The notes beneath the pieces are model-generated. The model did not search any database. It saw only the letters and a program-made list of their open reading frames with translations, and had not been told where the DNA came from. Below are positions 34,057 through 42,613 of a stretch of DNA of 64,000 nt, piece by piece; within the stretch, counting starts at the first letter, position 1; every line of letters begins with the position of its first letter. The stretch spans positions 682,001 through 746,000 of the forward strand of contig JASGHE010000002.1 in the NCBI GenBank assembly GCA_047602475.1, written 5' to 3'. The DNA is from JAEUIE01 sp047602475 (GTDB lineage: Bacteria > Planctomycetota > Planctomycetia > Gemmatales > HRBIN36). The translations under genes were made by a program, and so were the position numbers.

Positions 34057-34482
34057 ATGTGGATGGCAATGATCTGCCTGCTCATTCCAGTGATGGACGA
34101 TAATAAGAAGCACCCCGACTTTGTGGCCATGCAAGGCGAATGGGGCTGCACCCTCAATATCCGCGCCGGCCAGCGCCAGCCGGACGAAACGGTAGAGACG
34201 CTGTTTCGAGACGTCAAAGATGATCTGGTGACTATCTCCCTTTTCGATAAGCCTTTACAAAAAGGGAAGTTCACGATCAATCCAAATGTCACTCCCAGGC
34301 AAATTGACGTGACCATGCTCGAAGGCCCTGCTAAGGATAAAATCAGCCAGGGAATCTATGAACTCAAGGATGGGGTATTCAGAATCTGCTCCTCTCCTCC
34401 GGGCAATCCACGACCGACGACGTTTGAGAGCAAAGCAGGAAGTAACCTCTCCCTCACGGAGTGGAAACTCAACAAGAAGTAA
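34057..34482 (+). CDS. TIGR03067-type planctomycete-domain protein
   Basis: The 141-residue protein has a short N-terminal hydrophobic run (MWMAMICLLIPVMDD), weak as a signal peptide. It then shows the pattern of the TIGR03067 domain: MQGEWGCTLNI, FTINPNVTPRQIDVTMLEGPAKDKISQGIYELKDGVFRICSSPPG and RPTTFESKAGSNLSLTEWKL. The family is largely confined to planctomycetes and related bacteria; its function is unknown. It starts 3 bases after the aldolase remnant's stop. Confidence 0.85.
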   Translation: MWMAMICLLIPVMDDNKKHPDFVAMQGEWGCTLNIRAGQRQPDETVETLFRDVKDDLVTISLFDKPLQKGKFTINPNVTPRQIDVTMLEGPAKDKISQGIYELKDGVFRICSSPPGNPRPTTFESKAGSNLSLTEWKLNKK

Positions 34483-34486
34483 GAAA

Positions 34487-34520
34487 GCAGACAGAAGCTA
34501 GAAGCCAGGAGCCAGAATAG
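34487..34520. repeat. AGAAGCTAGAAGCCAGGAGCC repeat tract
   Basis: A tract of AGAAGC/GCCAGGAGCC units directly after the 34057-34482 gene, of the same type as those at 14634-14665 and 36796-36874. Confidence 0.45.
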
Positions 34521-34560
34521 GCACCTCCCAAACACACCTAGAGAAAGACATCGAAGCTTT

Positions 34561-35595
34561 ATGCCATTGACCTACGCATCAGCAGGGCTGAACCTTGACC
34601 TCTATGAGGAGGGCATCAACGCCATTGGGCCGCTGGCGAAGAAGACCCATTCACCTCGTGTGCTGGATGGGTTTGGCAGCTTCGCCAGCTTGTATGATCT
34701 GGACACCAAGCGTTTCCGCGATCCGCTGCTGGTTACCTGTACTGATGGCGTGGGCACCAAGATTCATGTCGCCCGCATGATGAACAAGCATGATACCGTC
34801 GGCATCGATCTGGTGGCGATGAGCGTGAATGATGCCCTCTGCTGCGGGGCGGAACCGCTGGTGTTTCTCGATTATGTCTGCATGCCCGCCGATGATCCCA
34901 AGCTGCTCACGCAAATCGTTCGTGGCGTCAGCGATGGTTGTTTCCGTGCCGGTTGCTCCCTCGTGGGTGGCGAGACAGCCATTCATCCCGGTGACATGGA
35001 TGAGGGCCATTATGACTTGGCCGGTTTTTGTGTTGGAGTGGTCGAACGAGATCAAGCCATCACCGGAGCGAAAATCAAACCAGGTGATGTGGTGTTGGGA
35101 TTAAGCAGCAGCGGGCTGCATTCCAATGGCTACAGCCTGGCCCGCAAGGTTGTCTTCGAGCATGCCAAGCTCACGGTCGATCAGGAGGTGCTTGGTGGCA
35201 CTGTTGGCTCGGTGATGTTGGAGCCGACCCGTATCTATGTGAAGCCCATCCTGGCCCTGTTGGCACAATATCGTGATCAGGACGTGATTCATGGCTTGGC
35301 CCATATTACCGGGGGCGGGCTGCTCGATAATATTCCCCGAATCCTCCCAGCCGGGTGCCAGGTGAACCTGAAACGGGGCTCCTGGCCGATGCCGGCAGTG
35401 CTGCCCTGGATTCAGAAGCTTGGCTCCATCGAACAGAAGGAAATGGACCGGGTCTTTAACGGCGGACTGGGGTTTATCGTTATTGTTGCCTCCAGTGAGG
35501 CAAAAGCAGTGCGTGATCGGCTGAATGAAGCCAAGGTGATGACGCATGTGGTCGGTGAAGTGGTGGCTGGTGAGCCTGGCGTTCAATTTGTCTAG
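34561..35595 (+). CDS. purM: Phosphoribosylformylglycinamidine cyclo-ligase
   Basis: The 344-residue protein starts MPLTYASAGLNLDLYEEGIN. Family motifs: VTCTDGVGTKIHVA, GIDLVAMSVNDALCCGAEPLVFLDYVC, CSLVGGETAIHPGDM, DLAGFCVGVVER, GDVVLGLSSSGLHSNGYSLAR and HITGGGLLDNIPRILPAGC. PurM catalyses ATP-dependent ring closure of FGAM to aminoimidazole ribotide in purine biosynthesis. Length is normal and no neighbour belongs to the pathway. Confidence 0.96.
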   Translation: MPLTYASAGLNLDLYEEGINAIGPLAKKTHSPRVLDGFGSFASLYDLDTKRFRDPLLVTCTDGVGTKIHVARMMNKHDTVGIDLVAMSVNDALCCGAEPLVFLDYVCMPADDPKLLTQIVRGVSDGCFRAGCSLVGGETAIHPGDMDEGHYDLAGFCVGVVERDQAITGAKIKPGDVVLGLSSSGLHSNGYSLARKVVFEHAKLTVDQEVLGGTVGSVMLEPTRIYVKPILALLAQYRDQDVIHGLAHITGGGLLDNIPRILPAGCQVNLKRGSWPMPAVLPWIQKLGSIEQKEMDRVFNGGLGFIVIVASSEAKAVRDRLNEAKVMTHVVGEVVAGEPGVQFV

Positions 35596-35650
35596 CGACT
35601 TGGCCATCCTGGCGTTAGATTGTAGCTAGTGATTATTCGAGGTGTTCCCC

Positions 35651-36790
35651 ATGCGTTACGGGTTATGCGCGCTTGCGTTGCTGATGTCGACTTCTCTTCA
35701 GGCACAGACCAAACCGCCCAGCTTTTTTACCGTCACCAATGCCCAGTTCGATAAGTGGGATGCCAACCACGACGGTGTTCTCTCCAAAACGGAGATTGAT
35801 GGTCTTGTCGTGGATCAAAGCATTAGAGGCAAGGAAGCGGCTGCGCTAGCCTCGATCCAGATGATGCAGAACAACAAGAAAATCGAACTGCCTCCTATCA
35901 CCAAAAGTTATCTGCAATCCCAAGTTGCCCTGGATGGTAAGAGCGGCCAGCCCGACTTCCAGCGCCGCTACATCAATGCCTACAACAAGATTCAGAAGTC
36001 GGGCCGAGCGTTGTTTTCGGGAGCCATTAATCTCGAAGATATGCATCAGGGCCGACTGGGCGATTGCTATCTCATCGCCCCGCTCGGTTCGCTGGTGCAT
36101 CGTGATCCGAACGTGATCAAGAAGATGTTCGTCGAGCAATCGGCGGCAGGCTACTCCGTCCGCTTCGCAGACGGGCATACTGTGAAGGTGCCTGCTTTGA
36201 CCGATGCTGAAGTCGCCCTCACCGGCACCACCGAGGGGCATGGCCTCTGGCTGGCTGTCATGGAAAAGGCGATCAGTCTGACCAAGACGCAGGAAACCGG
36301 CAACACGAACGATCCTGATTCTGTGGCAGGTAACATTGGTCGGGGCGGATCGACGATGCGGTTTATCCCGTTGTTGACCGGTCATCAGGGCAAGTCGATG
36401 GGCTTTCACGAAAAAGATTCGCCGCTTAAGGCCAGTGAGGCCAAAGTAAGAGTCAAACTGCAAGATGTTCGTCAGATACTGGTCAAAGAGATGGCTGATC
36501 ATCGCCTGGTCTGCTGTAGCACCACCACCGATGTCGGAGTGCCAGGTCTGAGTTCCCGTCATGCATACGCGGTGCTAAGCTTTGATGCGTCCCGTGATGT
36601 AGTTACTATCTGGAACCCGCATGGCAACAAATACGTCCCCAAAGGACCAGCCGGACTGACCAACGGCTTCCCCACCACCGATGGCAAGTTTACCATGACT
36701 CTGGCAGAGTTCGTCAAAGCCTTCCGTTCGATGAGTTACGAAGGCCCGGAAGCGGCGAGCTATTCGGGTGTGCGCAAGAAGAAGGGATAA
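35651..36790 (+). CDS. Secreted calpain-like cysteine protease with an EF-hand
   Basis: From ATG 35651 the protein of about 379 residues opens with a signal peptide (YGLCALALLMSTSLQAQ, cleavage near residue 19; an upstream GTG at 35642 would lengthen it by three). Residues 34-50 are a canonical EF-hand loop, DANHDGVLSKTE (37-48). The C2 calpain core is complete: QGRLGDCYLIAPLGSL with nucleophile Cys139, SSRHAYAVLSFD with His304, and WNPHGN with Asn322. Calpains are calcium-dependent cytosolic enzymes in animals; here export and a calcium loop imply a calcium-regulated extracellular or periplasmic protease. Substrate unknown. It follows purM by about 55 bases. Confidence 0.88.
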   Translation: MRYGLCALALLMSTSLQAQTKPPSFFTVTNAQFDKWDANHDGVLSKTEIDGLVVDQSIRGKEAAALASIQMMQNNKKIELPPITKSYLQSQVALDGKSGQPDFQRRYINAYNKIQKSGRALFSGAINLEDMHQGRLGDCYLIAPLGSLVHRDPNVIKKMFVEQSAAGYSVRFADGHTVKVPALTDAEVALTGTTEGHGLWLAVMEKAISLTKTQETGNTNDPDSVAGNIGRGGSTMRFIPLLTGHQGKSMGFHEKDSPLKASEAKVRVKLQDVRQILVKEMADHRLVCCSTTTDVGVPGLSSRHAYAVLSFDASRDVVTIWNPHGNKYVPKGPAGLTNGFPTTDGKFTMTLAEFVKAFRSMSYEGPEAASYSGVRKKKG

Positions 36791-36795
36791 GTTGA

Positions 36796-36874
36796 GGAGC
36801 TAGTAGCTAGTAGCCAGAAGCCAGCATCAGACAGTTGCCCATTCTGGCTTCTGTGTGCTGGCTCCTGGCTTCTA
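36796..36874. repeat. AGCCAGAAGCCAG inverted tract
   Basis: The tract AGTAGCTAGTAGCCAGAAGC...CAG is followed after about 20 bases by a roughly complementary CTGGCTTCTG...GGCTCCTGGCTTCT. The element can fold into an imperfect hairpin. It fills the first part of the gap between the calpain gene and the 36989 gene. Confidence 0.55.
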
Positions 36875-36988
36875 TCGTTATTTCCCCAAATTCTGCTTCT
36901 CATCAAACTCAGGCAAGTTAATATCTTGAGTAGGTAAGCGAATAACTCTGCACATGAACGCAATCTACTTAGGAAGCGAGGCTGACCG

Positions 36989-37849
36989 ATGTCCAGCGTC
37001 CCGACACCACCGGCCCCTAACAAGCCCCTGGCCCCACCTCCTCCACCTCCCCCGCCTGCAGCAGCGAACCAGGAAGTCATCATCTATGGTCATACCTTGC
37101 TTTTCTATTGGTGGCCGGTCTGGGTCTTCGGCTATGTCTTCGCGGCTCTGACCTGGTGGGGTGGCTATCGTGCCGCCATCATCCCGGCACAGTCGCAGTA
37201 TGACAAGGACAAGGGCACGATCACTGTGCCGGTTGCTCTCGATAAGGATAAGCACGCCATCAACGAGAACGGCGAGTTCCGCGAACATATGCTGGTCAGC
37301 TCCTCGTACGGCATATTGTGGGTGTTCATCCTGTTGCTGGTGATCGTGATCACTACGGTGCCGCTACGAGGTGTCAGTTCTCTGGTAGTCATCCTGGCGA
37401 TAGCGTTGATTGTGGTAACGATTTCGTTCCTGGGCTATTGGGATTCCATTCTCAGCGCCCTCGGCAAGCTACGAGTTCATATGAATATGGGTTTCTTTGT
37501 CTTTACCTCCACGTTTTTGTTTATCATCTGGGCAGCAGTCTTCTTCGTATATGACCGTATGAACTACTGGCGAGTAACTCCCGGCCAGATTACCCACAAG
37601 GTGCTCTTCGGCGGGGGCGAACGAAGCTTTGATACCGAAGGCATGAGCTTCACCAAACTGCGCGATGACCTCTTCCGCCACCTGATTCTTGGTATCGGTT
37701 CAGGGGACTTGCAAATGGACCCGATGAAGACCGGTGGAGCTACCAAGGAGGAACTTGCCATCCATAACGTGCTCTTCATTGGCAACAAGCTGCAGCAGAT
37801 CGACAAGTTGATTTCCAAGCAACAGTCGATGAAGTCGGTGAAATCGTAA
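36989..37849 (+). CDS. Multipass membrane protein of unknown function
   Basis: The 286-residue protein begins with a Pro-rich cytoplasmic tail (PLAPPPPPPPPAAANQ). Three to four helices follow: YWWPVWVFGYVFAALTWWGG, LWVFILLLVIVITTV, SLVVILAIALIVVTISF and GFFVFTSTFLFIIWAAVFF. A loop between the first two carries DKDKGTITVPVALDKDKHAINENGEF. The last 100 residues are a soluble domain (WRVTPGQITHKVLFGGGERSFDTEGMSFTKLRDDLFRHLILGIGSGDL) that resembles a bPH-like beta domain. No family is recognised. Start ATG 36989 has AAGCGAGG upstream. Confidence 0.75.
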   Translation: MSSVPTPPAPNKPLAPPPPPPPPAAANQEVIIYGHTLLFYWWPVWVFGYVFAALTWWGGYRAAIIPAQSQYDKDKGTITVPVALDKDKHAINENGEFREHMLVSSSYGILWVFILLLVIVITTVPLRGVSSLVVILAIALIVVTISFLGYWDSILSALGKLRVHMNMGFFVFTSTFLFIIWAAVFFVYDRMNYWRVTPGQITHKVLFGGGERSFDTEGMSFTKLRDDLFRHLILGIGSGDLQMDPMKTGGATKEELAIHNVLFIGNKLQQIDKLISKQQSMKSVKS

Positions 37850-37871
37850 TCAGGTACTATGACAATACCTT

Positions 37872-37920
37872 TCAAGCGAAGGGATAGCGTGCAAACCCCT
37901 GCACGAATCCCCTCGCTTGT
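37872..37920. repeat. Degenerate copy of the GCAAGCGAGG palindrome
   Basis: CAAGCGAAGGG...CCCCTCGCTTG with a centre containing GTGCAAACCCCTGCAC. It shares the core of copies 1, 2 and 4 but lacks the outer GCCTGAAGC arms. It stands just upstream of asnB. Confidence 0.4.
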
Positions 37921-37986
37921 GTTGTCATCACAATGCCGTTGCGGCCAGCTTTCGCCTGGTCTTCGGTGGGCGACTTTTGGTGATCT

Positions 37987-39867
37987 ATGTGCGGAATTGC
38001 GGGAATCTTCTCACAGCAGCCGATGCCGAGAGAAGAACTATCGCGCTCCGTGCAAGCCATGGCTGACAGCATCAGGCATCGCGGCCCGGAGAGTGACGGG
38101 CTTTATCTTTCGACCGAAGGTCATGCCGGGCTGGGCTTTCGTCGCCTGGCCTTTCTTGACCTTTCTGTAGCTGGCAACCAGCCGATGTACGATGCCAGTG
38201 GTCGCTACACGATCCTGTTTAACGGCGAAGCATACAATTTCCGGTCTCTCCGTGAAAAGCTCCAGGCACGGGGTGTCGTCTTTCGTTCCACGGGCGATTG
38301 TGAAGTAGTCCTCTACCTGTTGATCCATGAAGGCGTCGAAGCGCTGGCCCAGCTACGGGGTATGTTCGCCCTCGCCTTCTGGGATAATGAAACCCAGTCG
38401 CTGTTGCTGGCCAGGGATCGCTTCGGCATCAAGCCTGTTGTCTATGCTGAACAAGCCGGCAAAGTCACCTTTGCTTCGGAGATTCGCGCACTGGAGGTGG
38501 CAAACAGCGCCTCCAGGAAGATCGATCCGGCTGCATTCTACTGGTACCTGCTCTGGGGCACTATCGCCTCACCGGCTACCTGGCTCAGCGGCGTGAAATC
38601 CCTCTTGCCCGGTCACTATCGACGGTATCAAGTTGGCAAGGAAGTCGTCTCCGGCTGCTTCGCTGACCCCAGAAGCATCTATGTCGAGCAGCCAGGCTTG
38701 CAACTCAAGAATGAGGAACAACTTCGCCAACAGATCGGCCCCGCCGTCGAAGAAAGCGTCAAGCATCACCTCGAATCGGATGTGCCGGTCGGTGTCTTCC
38801 TCAGTGGTGGCATCGATTCGAGTGCCATGGTCTCGGCTGTCAGGCAGGTCTCCACCAATCGAGTGAAGACTTACACCATCACCTTCACCGAGGATAAGTT
38901 CTCCGAAGAGTCGATAGCCAAAGAAGTAGCAGAGCGTTTCGAGACTGATCATCAGGTCTGCCGGGTGACTGCCCAGGACTTCCTGAAAGACTGGCCGACG
39001 ATCTTTTCCTATCTCGATCAGCCCACTAACGATGGGTTCAATAGCTACTACGTCTCCAAGGTGGTCGCTGAAGCTGGGCAGAAAGTAGTCCTCTCCGGCA
39101 CTGGCGGCGATGAGTTCTTTGGCGGGTACCCCTCGTTCAGGCTGTTACCTCAGTTCCAGGCTCAGCAGTTCTGGCTGCGCTGGCTGGGGCCATTGCTATC
39201 GCCGATGCAGAAGCCCCACCGCAAAGCGAAATGGAAGCACCTCTACCAGCATGCCGGGCAGATGGAACAAAGCTACCGCACGCTGCGAGGTCTGTTCATG
39301 CCCGCTGAAGCTGACGTGCTGCTCGGCCCGGCCTTCCACGATCAGGCGAAAGCAATCAAGGAACAGGTCATTCCGTGGGAAGCATCTCACCTTTCGGCAC
39401 TCGGGCGAGAACAGCCGCTGGCGAGCGTTTCCCGATTGGAAACGAAGCAATACCTTGGCGCCCAACTGCTCCGTGACATCGATGTCATGTCGATGGCTCA
39501 TTCCATAGAAGTACGAGTGCCGTTCATTGATCATGTGTTGGCTGAAACGCTGTGGCCCTCCTTGGGGCATCAGCCGCAGTTGATGAAGAACAAGCGACTG
39601 CTCTACGAAACGCTGAAACGTCCTCTCCCCGAAGCGGTGTATCAGCGGCCCAAGCAGGGCTTTACCTTCCCGATGGAGCGATGGGTGCGCACCGAACTCA
39701 ACCCCATGGTGCGGGAAGGGATGGACTACCTGGCCAAGTCAGGCTGGATCGCTCCCCAGGTGCCGGGCCAGTTGGCGACAGCGATCCAGGAGGGAACCAT
39801 CCACTGGTCACGGCCCTGGTCGCTGGCAGTCTTCGGGCAGATGGCCCAGAGTCGGGGCCTCACATGA
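37987..39867 (+). CDS. asnB: Glutamine-hydrolysing asparagine synthase
   Basis: The 626-residue enzyme has the nucleophile Cys2 (MCGIAGIFSQQPM), the glutaminase segment FNGEAYNFRSLREKL, and the synthetase domain with SGGIDSSAMVSAVRQ (PP-loop) and LSGTGGDEFFGGY. The C-terminal HSIEVRVPFIDHVLAETLW...KQGFTFPMERW is standard. In surface-glycan clusters AsnB paralogues often amidate uronic acids or sugars rather than make free asparagine. Its position upstream of glycosyltransferases and overlapping the next gene (ATGA) supports that here, but the sequence alone does not decide the substrate. Confidence 0.93.
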   Translation: MCGIAGIFSQQPMPREELSRSVQAMADSIRHRGPESDGLYLSTEGHAGLGFRRLAFLDLSVAGNQPMYDASGRYTILFNGEAYNFRSLREKLQARGVVFRSTGDCEVVLYLLIHEGVEALAQLRGMFALAFWDNETQSLLLARDRFGIKPVVYAEQAGKVTFASEIRALEVANSASRKIDPAAFYWYLLWGTIASPATWLSGVKSLLPGHYRRYQVGKEVVSGCFADPRSIYVEQPGLQLKNEEQLRQQIGPAVEESVKHHLESDVPVGVFLSGGIDSSAMVSAVRQVSTNRVKTYTITFTEDKFSEESIAKEVAERFETDHQVCRVTAQDFLKDWPTIFSYLDQPTNDGFNSYYVSKVVAEAGQKVVLSGTGGDEFFGGYPSFRLLPQFQAQQFWLRWLGPLLSPMQKPHRKAKWKHLYQHAGQMEQSYRTLRGLFMPAEADVLLGPAFHDQAKAIKEQVIPWEASHLSALGREQPLASVSRLETKQYLGAQLLRDIDVMSMAHSIEVRVPFIDHVLAETLWPSLGHQPQLMKNKRLLYETLKRPLPEAVYQRPKQGFTFPMERWVRTELNPMVREGMDYLAKSGWIAPQVPGQLATAIQEGTIHWSRPWSLAVFGQMAQSRGLT

Positions 39868-41006
39868 GCCGAGTCTTGTTGACTGCCATGGGTGATGTCA
39901 ACGATCCCAGAACGTGGAGCGGTACTCCCTACCACTTTCTTCAAGCGGCAAAGGCCCACCAGGTGATCGACGAGGGTATTAAGTTGGTCCCGGAAGGATC
40001 AGACTGGCGCCGTCGCCGTCTGTTCTGGAATGGATGGCGCTATGTAACGGGGCAGGGCAAAGGTGGGTTTCAATATTCCGTAACTGCCCTGGAGCATCTT
40101 TGGAATCCAGTACGACAGCTCGTGTTGGATCAAGTCGTTATCAATGGATATCAACTCTTCCCGCCTTCTATCGTGGCTGAGCCTCGAATCAAAAAGCTTT
40201 ATTACATCGATATGACCTTATTGCAGCTCTTTGATTTTTATGGCGAGCGTGGCTCTGTTGGCTCAAGGATTGCCGACGAAGCGATGCAACGGGAGAAATT
40301 AGGATATCAGTCAGCGAAGTATGTGGTGTGTCATAGCAACTGGGCTGCGGAAAGTGTGATCAAAGACTATGGAATTGACGCCGCCAAAGTGAAAGCTATC
40401 GTGCCGGGGGCGAATATTGATCGAGAAACCTATTTACAGTGGTACCAGCAGGCACAGCAACCAGTTCGACTGCCGGGGCAACCACTCAAGCTGATCTTCA
40501 TCGGGAAATATTGGGACCGAAAAGGTCTTGATCGGTTGCTTGAAGCGCTTCTAGAGGTGCATCAGCAGGGCAGAAAGATGGAGTTGATTGTTCTCGGTTG
40601 TCGTCGTGAAGAGCTTCCGGTTCATCTTCAGGATGTTCCGGGAGTGAACTGGATGGGATTCCTCGACAAGCGGAAGGAAATGCAGCGATTTCTGGATGTC
40701 GTCACCCAGGCCGATATCGGTTGCCTTCTGTCACGAGCCGAAGCGGGAGGCATGGCGTTGCGTGAATATCATGCACTGGGACTGGTGGCATTAGGTACTG
40801 CAGTCGGCGGTTCGCCGGAGCATCTGTTTGCGGACGCCGGCTATGCGGTACCGCCTGAAGCCTCGGCAGAGGTGATTGCCAATTGGTTGATGGACCTTGA
40901 TGGTAATCCGGAGAAACTGGCATCGCTTCGCAATCGCGCGTGGCAGCGTCGTCTTGATGCCACGTGGGATGACTCGGTTCGTCAATGGCGTGAACTCTTG
41001 AGTTGA
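39864..41006 (+). CDS. Family 4 glycosyltransferase
   Basis: Start ATG 39864 overlaps the asnB stop (ATGA). The 380-residue protein has the two-domain GT-B layout: an N-terminal donor-independent half (VLLTAMGDVNDPRTWSGTPYHFLQAAKAH) and a C-terminal donor half with KLIFIGKYWDRKGLDRLLEALLEVH, LIVLGCRREELP, VNWMGFLDKRKEMQRFL and the EAGGMALREYHALGLVALGT nucleotide-sugar region. A GT4-type retaining sugar transfer in surface polysaccharide assembly is inferred; donor and acceptor are not readable from the sequence. Confidence 0.88.
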   Translation: MSRVLLTAMGDVNDPRTWSGTPYHFLQAAKAHQVIDEGIKLVPEGSDWRRRRLFWNGWRYVTGQGKGGFQYSVTALEHLWNPVRQLVLDQVVINGYQLFPPSIVAEPRIKKLYYIDMTLLQLFDFYGERGSVGSRIADEAMQREKLGYQSAKYVVCHSNWAAESVIKDYGIDAAKVKAIVPGANIDRETYLQWYQQAQQPVRLPGQPLKLIFIGKYWDRKGLDRLLEALLEVHQQGRKMELIVLGCRREELPVHLQDVPGVNWMGFLDKRKEMQRFLDVVTQADIGCLLSRAEAGGMALREYHALGLVALGTAVGGSPEHLFADAGYAVPPEASAEVIANWLMDLDGNPEKLASLRNRAWQRRLDATWDDSVRQWRELLS

Positions 41007-41056
41007 ACGTCATATAACGTGATAGTTCACGGCGTGAGTTGCTTGAAAGGTAGCCC

Positions 41057-42613
41057 TTGTCGTTTGCTTCGTCATTCAATCGCCCAGGTCTACGCTCCTT
41101 TTTGTTGAAGGGGGGCAGTCTGATCGCCTTAGCTACGCTCATGGAGCGCGGCTTATTGTTTCTGGCCAACGTACTGTCGGCCCGCATCGGTGGGGTGGAG
41201 AACTACGGTGCATATGGCCTGGCCTTGCAGGCAGCAGGCTTCATGGCCGGTCAAGCGAGTCTGGGCATCGGGATGGTCGCCTGGCGTTACGCGGCGGAAT
41301 ACCCTGCCGGCCATGAACTTCATCGTGACTATATCCATCGGGTGGTCTACCTGTCGCTAGGGCTAGCCGGTTTTTCGGCGCTGATCATGCTCCTGTTTGC
41401 CTGGCCGCTCGCCAACTGGTTTTACGATAAGCCGCAGTTCTACCCTATTCTGTTGGTCACAGTCTATTCCGCGCCCGCCTTTGTGATGCTCGATGCGATG
41501 CGCGGTTTGATGGTGGGCATGTCTTACTACCGAGGTCTGGTGCTTCTCTCCACCATCTTTGGCGCAGGCATGTTGATCTTGATGCCCGTGGCAGCATATC
41601 AGGGGGCAAGGTGGATGGTGATCACACATGCTTTCTGTTCACTCGTTGCCTGTGTGGCGATTCTTGTCATGATTGATCGAAAATTCCAGCTGAAGCTGTT
41701 GGCTCCCAACGTCACGAGGGTGCCGGTTTGGCCGATGTTGCGTTTTGGCATGGTGCAACTGGGGACAGGAACTCTGGTCAGCCTGGTCATGATGGCGTTG
41801 ATGGCCATGCTGGTGCGCAGCGGTTCTCGGGAAGAACTGATCGCCGCCGCTCTGGTGCCGATGAGCATGGTTTTTGTCTATGGCACGGTGTGGATGATCA
41901 ACGTCGGCGTCGCACACTACCCCTTGTTCGGCTTCAGGGAAGTGGCTTATTACAGCGTCGCTAATTCGCTGCGGAGCATGGTCAATATTTTGCCGGGTAT
42001 GCTGCATCAAACAATGATGAGTTTGATGACCAACAAGCGTGGCGAGGCGTTTGGCGGAGCGAATCGCATGGTGCTGATCAACACCTGGATCACCGCCTTT
42101 TTCCTGATGCCTGTCACGGCAATCGGCTTGATCATGATGTTCTGGTTTCTTCCATTCTTCTACGGCCAGGCGTTCGTCAATGGCGTTCTTCCAGCATGCC
42201 TTCTGCTGTCGGTAGCAATGATTCATATGGTGTCGCAACCTGCCAGCAATCGTTTGAATGTGGTAAGTCCACGAGCGGTGCTTTTTTCAAATATCATCTG
42301 GTCGGTCATTGTCCTCGGAACCGCCTATTATCTGGTGCCACAGTTGGGAGCAGCCGGAGTCGCGCTGGCATTGCTCGCGGCCCATACGGTTTCCGCCCTT
42401 GCCGTGGTCTTTCTGCTAAGTCGATATGATGAATTGCCGGACAATCTGCTTTTCATCACTATTCTTTCCCTGCTTGGAGCTGTGACGCCGCTGCTGTGGC
42501 TTGATACCAATCGACACACCATTTTGAACGGGGCCAATGGGTTGATCCTGCTGGTGGCGGCGATCCTGATGTTGTTCCTGTGGCTGATCCGTGGACAACT
42601 GCGATCCAAATGA
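41057..42613 (+). CDS. Polysaccharide flippase (Wzx/MATE-like)
   Basis: The 518-residue protein has twelve to fourteen hydrophobic helices, for example GGSLIALATLMERGLLFLANVLSARIGGVENYGAYGLALQA at the start and GAAGVALALLAAHTVSALAVVFLL near the end. This matches polysaccharide-biosynthesis flippases of the Wzx group, which move undecaprenyl-linked repeat units across the inner membrane. The start is TTG 41057 with GAAAGG upstream. Its stop overlaps the next gene's ATG (ATGA). A polymerase gene lies 5 kb downstream in the same cluster. Confidence 0.88.
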   Translation: MSFASSFNRPGLRSFLLKGGSLIALATLMERGLLFLANVLSARIGGVENYGAYGLALQAAGFMAGQASLGIGMVAWRYAAEYPAGHELHRDYIHRVVYLSLGLAGFSALIMLLFAWPLANWFYDKPQFYPILLVTVYSAPAFVMLDAMRGLMVGMSYYRGLVLLSTIFGAGMLILMPVAAYQGARWMVITHAFCSLVACVAILVMIDRKFQLKLLAPNVTRVPVWPMLRFGMVQLGTGTLVSLVMMALMAMLVRSGSREELIAAALVPMSMVFVYGTVWMINVGVAHYPLFGFREVAYYSVANSLRSMVNILPGMLHQTMMSLMTNKRGEAFGGANRMVLINTWITAFFLMPVTAIGLIMMFWFLPFFYGQAFVNGVLPACLLLSVAMIHMVSQPASNRLNVVSPRAVLFSNIIWSVIVLGTAYYLVPQLGAAGVALALLAAHTVSALAVVFLLSRYDELPDNLLFITILSLLGAVTPLLWLDTNRHTILNGANGLILLVAAILMLFLWLIRGQLRSK

